From contig JAGVAB010000104.1 in the NCBI GenBank assembly GCA_020060485.1, positions 18,558-82,557 on the forward strand: DNA of 64,000 bases, read 5' to 3'. This document shows positions 61,301 to 64,000 of this stretch, piece after piece; within the stretch, counting starts at the first letter, position 1; the number at the start of each line of letters is the position of its first letter. The position numbers were made by a program, and so were the translations under genes. The notes below the pieces were generated by a model. The model made no database searches. It was not told the origin of the DNA and saw only the letters and a program-made list of their open reading frames with translations. The stretch comes from Anaerolineales bacterium (GTDB lineage: Bacteria > Chloroflexota > Anaerolineae > Anaerolineales > Anaerolineaceae).

Positions 61301-61819
61301 TCAGGTCAGGCTGTCTTCCAGGGGCGGCGGAGGGGGGATCACCTCGTCCAGCAGGATGGCGGGCAGTACGAAAATGGTGGGCAGGGCGTTGGTGCCGAAC
61401 ATCAGCACGTTGGTCAGGGCGGCGGGCAGGGCCGAGGGAGCCACATACTGCCAGCCCAGGGCTTCCAACTGCTTGACCAGGTCGGAGAACGAAAACACGT
61501 TGAGCTTGATGCCGTTCATCGGCGCGCCGCTGGCGTTGAGGAAAACAAACTCCCAGGCCGAGCCGCTGGGCCAGGCCAGCAGGAAGTTGTCGCCAGACTG
61601 CATGATGAATGCGCCGGAGCCTTCCACCAGCACGCTGCTCATGCCGCGCAGGGTTTCCAGTGCGCCGACTGCCGCGCCAGAACTGGCCGCCTCAGCCACC
61701 ACCACCGGCGCAGCCTGCATCACGTCCGGCAGGGCGGCGCAGCTGGTCAAAAGCAGGGAAACGATCATCAGGGAAGCCAGGATCATATTTGTGCGGTAGT
61801 ACCAGGTTGTTGCTTTCAT
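61301..61819 (-). CDS. Lipoprotein at the early end of the prophage
   Basis: 172 residues. Lipobox LLTSCAAL near 23-28, then a globular domain (FIMQSGDNFLLAWPSGSAWE) and a Pro-rich end. GAGGTG lies upstream of the ATG at 61819. A phage-encoded surface lipoprotein could serve lysogenic conversion or superinfection exclusion; this is inference. Confidence 0.6.
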   Translation of the reverse strand: MKATTWYYRTNMILASLMIVSLLLTSCAALPDVMQAAPVVVAEAASSGAAVGALETLRGMSSVLVEGSGAFIMQSGDNFLLAWPSGSAWEFVFLNASGAPMNGIKLNVFSFSDLVKQLEALGWQYVAPSALPAALTNVLMFGTNALPTIFVLPAILLDEVIPPPPPLEDSLT

Positions 61820-61875
61820 TTTTCACCTCTCGTTTGGTATTCAGATGACTGGGACAAAAAAACCCCAACCGTGAA

Positions 61876-61891
61876 CGGTTAGAGCCAACAC
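61876..61891 (+). repeat. Candidate right attachment repeat
   Basis: CGGTTAGAGCCAACAC, same as 30386-30401. It lies between the RHH gene stop and the lipoprotein start; if it is attR, the prophage is about 31.5 kb. The adjacent AACCGT/ACGGTT hairpin and T-run on the minus strand may end the RHH transcript. Confidence 0.4.
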
Positions 61892-61895
61892 CAAA

Positions 61896-62075
61896 TTAAA
61901 TTCCCGTTTGCGTTTCAGTCGTGCTATGCTCAGATTGCGGGCCGAAAACTTCTCGATGGGCCTCTTGAATGAGATAGGTAACCATGTCGTTTTGTTGCCG
62001 TACGGTTTGAGCGCACAGATCAGCCAGTTGTTCTTTGGTTTCCTCGCTCACTCTCAGGTATAAAACAACAGTCAT
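61896..62075 (-). CDS. Ribbon-helix-helix protein
   Basis: 59 residues. MTVVLYLRVSEETKEQLADL (ribbon strand then helix) followed by AQTVRQQNDMVTYLIQEAHR, the short RHH (CopG/Arc) fold used by antitoxins and phage repressors. Divergent from an HTH gene, with an 18-bp operator array in the shared upstream region. It probably represses that promoter. Confidence 0.65.
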   Translation of the reverse strand: MTVVLYLRVSEETKEQLADLCAQTVRQQNDMVTYLIQEAHREVFGPQSEHSTTETQTGI

Positions 62076-62089
62076 TGTTTCCTCTCTCC

Positions 62090-62143
62090 ACTACATGATA
62101 GTTAATTACTACAATGTAATAATACACTACAACATAATGATTT
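62090..62143. promoter_or_regulatory. Three 18-bp operator repeats
   Basis: ACTACA begins at 62090, 62108 and 62126, exactly 18 bp apart; the last two units extend to ACTACAATGTAAT and ACTACAACATAAT. They lie between the divergent RHH and HTH genes. About two DNA turns per unit suits cooperative dimer binding. Confidence 0.6.
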
Positions 62144-62178
62144 GTCAAGCGGCTGATAGCAAATTGCAAGCAATTGGA

Positions 62179-62184
62179 TATAAT
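62179..62184 (+). promoter_or_regulatory. -10 box of the HTH gene, leaderless
   Basis: TATAAT, then GAACTT and the ATG at 62191, with no ribosome site. It is 35 bp downstream of the operator repeats, so repressor binding would block it. Confidence 0.5.
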
Positions 62185-62190
62185 GAACTT

Positions 62191-62631
62191 ATGGAATTTT
62201 GGGAGTGGATGACTGAGAAATATATCGAATGGCGCGGCAAAGCAATCGGAAACGAGCGGTCCATTTCCGAATTTGCTGTATATGTTGGCGTGCCTCAACC
62301 AACGATGTCGACCTGGATGAAAAAAGAAGGCCGTGAGCCTCGCTCACAAAAATCTATTCAAAAACTGGTCGATATTTATGGCTTGGAAGTTTACGATGTA
62401 CTTGGAATTGCCCGCCCAACCAATCAGGAAGTTTTCGGTCTCAACAGTTTGCCCCCAGGTATGCGCTCACGATTGGAATCTGCGACCACAGAAATACATA
62501 AAGTAATGGAAGAGCGCGGCGTACATGACGCCGGGTCTCCAGAAGCGGAGCAAATCGCCATCGAGATCATGGCGCGGCATGGGTTTGAGTTCATTGGATC
62601 CTCAGAAGATGAGGATTTGTCCACAAAGTAA
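62191..62631 (+). CDS. HTH regulator divergent from RHH gene
   Basis: 146 residues from the ATG at 62191 (MEFWEWMTEKYIEWRGK), chosen because a TATAAT lies 6 nt before it; longer frames start inside the operator region. A helix-turn-helix region near 25-60 (SISEFAVYVGVPQPTMSTWM) and a C-terminal helical part ending in acidic residues. With the RHH protein it forms a likely genetic switch. A Cro/CI-like role is possible. Confidence 0.65.
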   Translation: MEFWEWMTEKYIEWRGKAIGNERSISEFAVYVGVPQPTMSTWMKKEGREPRSQKSIQKLVDIYGLEVYDVLGIARPTNQEVFGLNSLPPGMRSRLESATTEIHKVMEERGVHDAGSPEAEQIAIEIMARHGFEFIGSSEDEDLSTK

Positions 62632-62743
62632 AATGTTTTTCGCATCCATAAACTCCCCGGTTGACAATAAAATAATATTAGCACAGACGTTCTAAAAATT
62701 CAATAGGTTTACATGATCATCTGATAAAAATGGGAGGAGACGA

Positions 62744-63139
62744 ATGAAAGAAAAAGAATCCAATCTCAAGGACGAGATCAAAAAGCACAAAACCGCCCTG
62801 ATCATCCTCGGCATCCTGACCTTGGTGATGATTTTTTCGGGGATCATTGGCACACAGATCAGCCAGGCCAGACGAACGCCCACGCCCACCAGAATACCAA
62901 CCGCAACCTACGCCGTATACTCCACCAAGCTGACCTGCCGGGATTGCGCCGAAATTGGCATGGAAATCAATCTGTGGAAAGACCCCAACAAATCCCTGGC
63001 CGATGGCAACCGCGCCATCGCCAGTTTGCCGCATGGCACCACTGTGCAGGTCACCGCGAAAAACAGCGGCTGGTATAAAGTTTCTGCAAACGGCATTTTC
63101 GGTTGGGTCAAGGCCGATTTTGTGGAACTTAAAAAATAG
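62744..63139 (+). CDS. Membrane-anchored SH3-like protein
   Basis: 131 residues. Charged N-terminus, a transmembrane helix near 17-38 (LIILGILTLVMIFSGIIGTQ), TPTPTRIPTA linker, then an SH3b-like domain (about 60-131) ending GWVKADFVELKK. Host-like in style. Its downstream neighbour begins 3 nt after its stop. Confidence 0.65.
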   Translation: MKEKESNLKDEIKKHKTALIILGILTLVMIFSGIIGTQISQARRTPTPTRIPTATYAVYSTKLTCRDCAEIGMEINLWKDPNKSLADGNRAIASLPHGTTVQVTAKNSGWYKVSANGIFGWVKADFVELKK

Positions 63140-63142
63140 CCA

Positions 63143-63343
63143 ATGACCTGCTGTCCCCACTGCGAAAAGGAATTGCCGGACGATATGGAATATTGCGGTT
63201 ACTGCGGCCGCCGGATCAAACCGCGTATCCTCAGTGCCGAGGAAAAACGCACCAACGATTTTTTACTGATCGCTTTCCTGGCCAGCCTGGTGTTTTGCTA
63301 CATCGCTTATGCGGTCAGTCGGTGGCCGCTGATTTGGAAATAG
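63143..63343 (+). CDS. Small zinc-ribbon membrane protein
   Basis: 66 residues. Zinc ribbon CCPHCEKELPDDMEYCGYCG near 3-22, then one transmembrane helix (DFLLIAFLASLVFCYIAYAV). Same layout as other host zinc-ribbon/TM proteins in this window. Role unknown. Confidence 0.6.
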   Translation: MTCCPHCEKELPDDMEYCGYCGRRIKPRILSAEEKRTNDFLLIAFLASLVFCYIAYAVSRWPLIWK

Positions 63344-63352
63344 GAGAATCCC

Positions 63353-63802
63353 ATGAAAAAAATGATCCTGCTTGCTATCCTTGCTGCCTTTATCCTCACC
63401 GGCTGCGCCTCGTCTGCCAAACCTGCCCAGCAGGGCTATTGCCCGCCCGACCTGGCGAATCAAAGCATCCTCGCCCTTGATCGGCAGATGAACAAATACA
63501 TGGACGTGGAAGACCTGGCCAACATGACGGGCCGCGGAAATCTGCACACTGTTATGCTCGAAATGCTGCGGGTCAAGTGGGATACCGAAGACCTGGATGT
63601 CCCGGAATGCTTGCTGCAAGCGCGTGATCACCTGGCACTTTCCATTGATATGAATTTGGACGGTTATTATAAATTTATGAGCGAAAAAAGTGATAAAGAT
63701 GTTCAGAAAGCATTTGAGGATTCGGCAAAAGAGTTTCAACTCTACAATATTGAAATCATCGTGATTACCGAATGCCTGCCTGACTGTAAACCAAAAGAGT
63801 AA
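63353..63802 (+). CDS. Lipoprotein of unknown function
   Basis: 149 residues. Lipobox FILTGCAS near 14-21, then a helical domain (QSILALDRQMNKYMDVEDLA). Nine bases after the zinc-ribbon gene; probably co-transcribed with it and the SH3 gene. No family recognised. Confidence 0.6.
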   Translation: MKKMILLAILAAFILTGCASSAKPAQQGYCPPDLANQSILALDRQMNKYMDVEDLANMTGRGNLHTVMLEMLRVKWDTEDLDVPECLLQARDHLALSIDMNLDGYYKFMSEKSDKDVQKAFEDSAKEFQLYNIEIIVITECLPDCKPKE

Positions 63803-63808
63803 GAAAGT

Positions 63809-64000
63809 ATGACCAACACCCTCTACTACGGCGACAACCTCACCATTCTGCGGGATTATATCCGCGATGAATCGGTGGATCTCATTTACCTGGACCCGCC
63901 TTTCAACTCCAACCGCTCCTACAATGTCCTCTTCAAGGAAGAAACCGGCGCAGAATCCCAGGCCCAAATGACCGCCTTTGAAGACACCTGGCACTGGGAC
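63809..64000 (+). CDS. DNA methyltransferase, 3' end outside window
   Basis: 64 residues visible from the ATG at 63809. LYYGDNLTILRDYIRDESVD and LIYLDPPFNSNRSYNVLFKE are the SAM-binding and DPPF catalytic motifs of DNA (N4-cytosine or N6-adenine) methyltransferases of the type III-like group, in the order DPPF after the D-rich opener. Six bases follow the lipoprotein stop. It could be the first gene of a modification or defence system that continues beyond the window. Confidence 0.75.
   Translation, partial: MTNTLYYGDNLTILRDYIRDESVDLIYLDPPFNSNRSYNVLFKEETGAESQAQMTAFEDTWHWD

Noticed and set aside
30000..64000. CRISPR array
   Set aside because: No set of regularly spaced identical repeats with unique spacers; the only periodic repeats are the 18-bp operators and the 24-bp tandem units.

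Overview
The window reads as a chromosome segment of a Chloroflexota bacterium, most likely Anaerolineae, carrying a tailed-phage prophage. The taxonomic call is an inference from style. Several secreted proteins pair an N-terminal zinc ribbon or lipobox with Thr/Pro-rich linkers (TPT-type repeats) and LysM, SH3 or NBR1-like domains. Promoters are strong TATAAT boxes, and at least three genes place the ATG 6-7 nt after the -10 box with no Shine-Dalgarno sequence, which suggests leaderless mRNAs.

Host part (1 to about 30.3 kb). It holds a thioredoxin reductase cut by the window edge, a LysM protein, HemW, a Tat-type L,D-transpeptidase, two RlmI-like rRNA methyltransferases, a LuxR-HTH/transmembrane/NBR1-Ig fusion, an operon of a secreted alpha/beta hydrolase with a NatAB-like ABC exporter, LigA, a histidine kinase/response regulator pair, ProS next to tRNA-Pro(CGG), a second tRNA-Pro(GGG), a FAH-family hydrolase and tRNA-Val(UAC). 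A 108-bp palindromic MITE with an 8-bp target duplication lies near 1 kb, and the remnant of an MFS transporter lies near 11.7 kb.

The most unusual host locus is 12.8-18.3 kb (minus strand): a small transmembrane zinc-ribbon protein, a DUF2207-like membrane protein ending in a (Cys-Ala)4-Gly-(Cys-Ala)3-Gly3-Arg tail, a radical SAM/SPASM enzyme with a PqqD-like N-terminus, a paralog of that enzyme which has lost its cluster cysteines, and a SAM methyltransferase. I propose a RiPP-like system that modifies the tail of a membrane protein.

Prophage (about 30.4 to at least 61.9 kb). A tyrosine integrase lies beside tRNA-Val. Nearly everything else is on the minus strand and translationally coupled through ATGA overlaps. 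Read 5' to 3', the early block (61.8 to 48.4 kb) encodes small unknown proteins, a second tyrosine recombinase, a class II tRNA-like gene, a MazG-like enzyme, a ParB-like protein, a stand-alone FtsK-gamma domain, a frameshifted PolX-like nucleotidyltransferase, a primase/helicase, an XRE regulator and a TopoVI-A-like TOPRIM protein. A promoter at 48.42 kb followed by two terminators then precedes the late block (48.2 to 31.5 kb): holin, spanin-like protein, M23 endolysin, terminase subunits, HK97-type portal, morphogenesis protein, fused protease-capsid protein, connectors, tail tube, frameshifted tail chaperone, tape measure, tail hub and fibre. A 16-bp direct repeat at 30386 and 61876 may be the attachment core.

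Right end (61.9-64 kb). Divergent ribbon-helix-helix and HTH regulators flank an 18-bp periodic operator array. They are followed by three small secreted or membrane proteins and the start of a DNA methyltransferase cut by the window edge.
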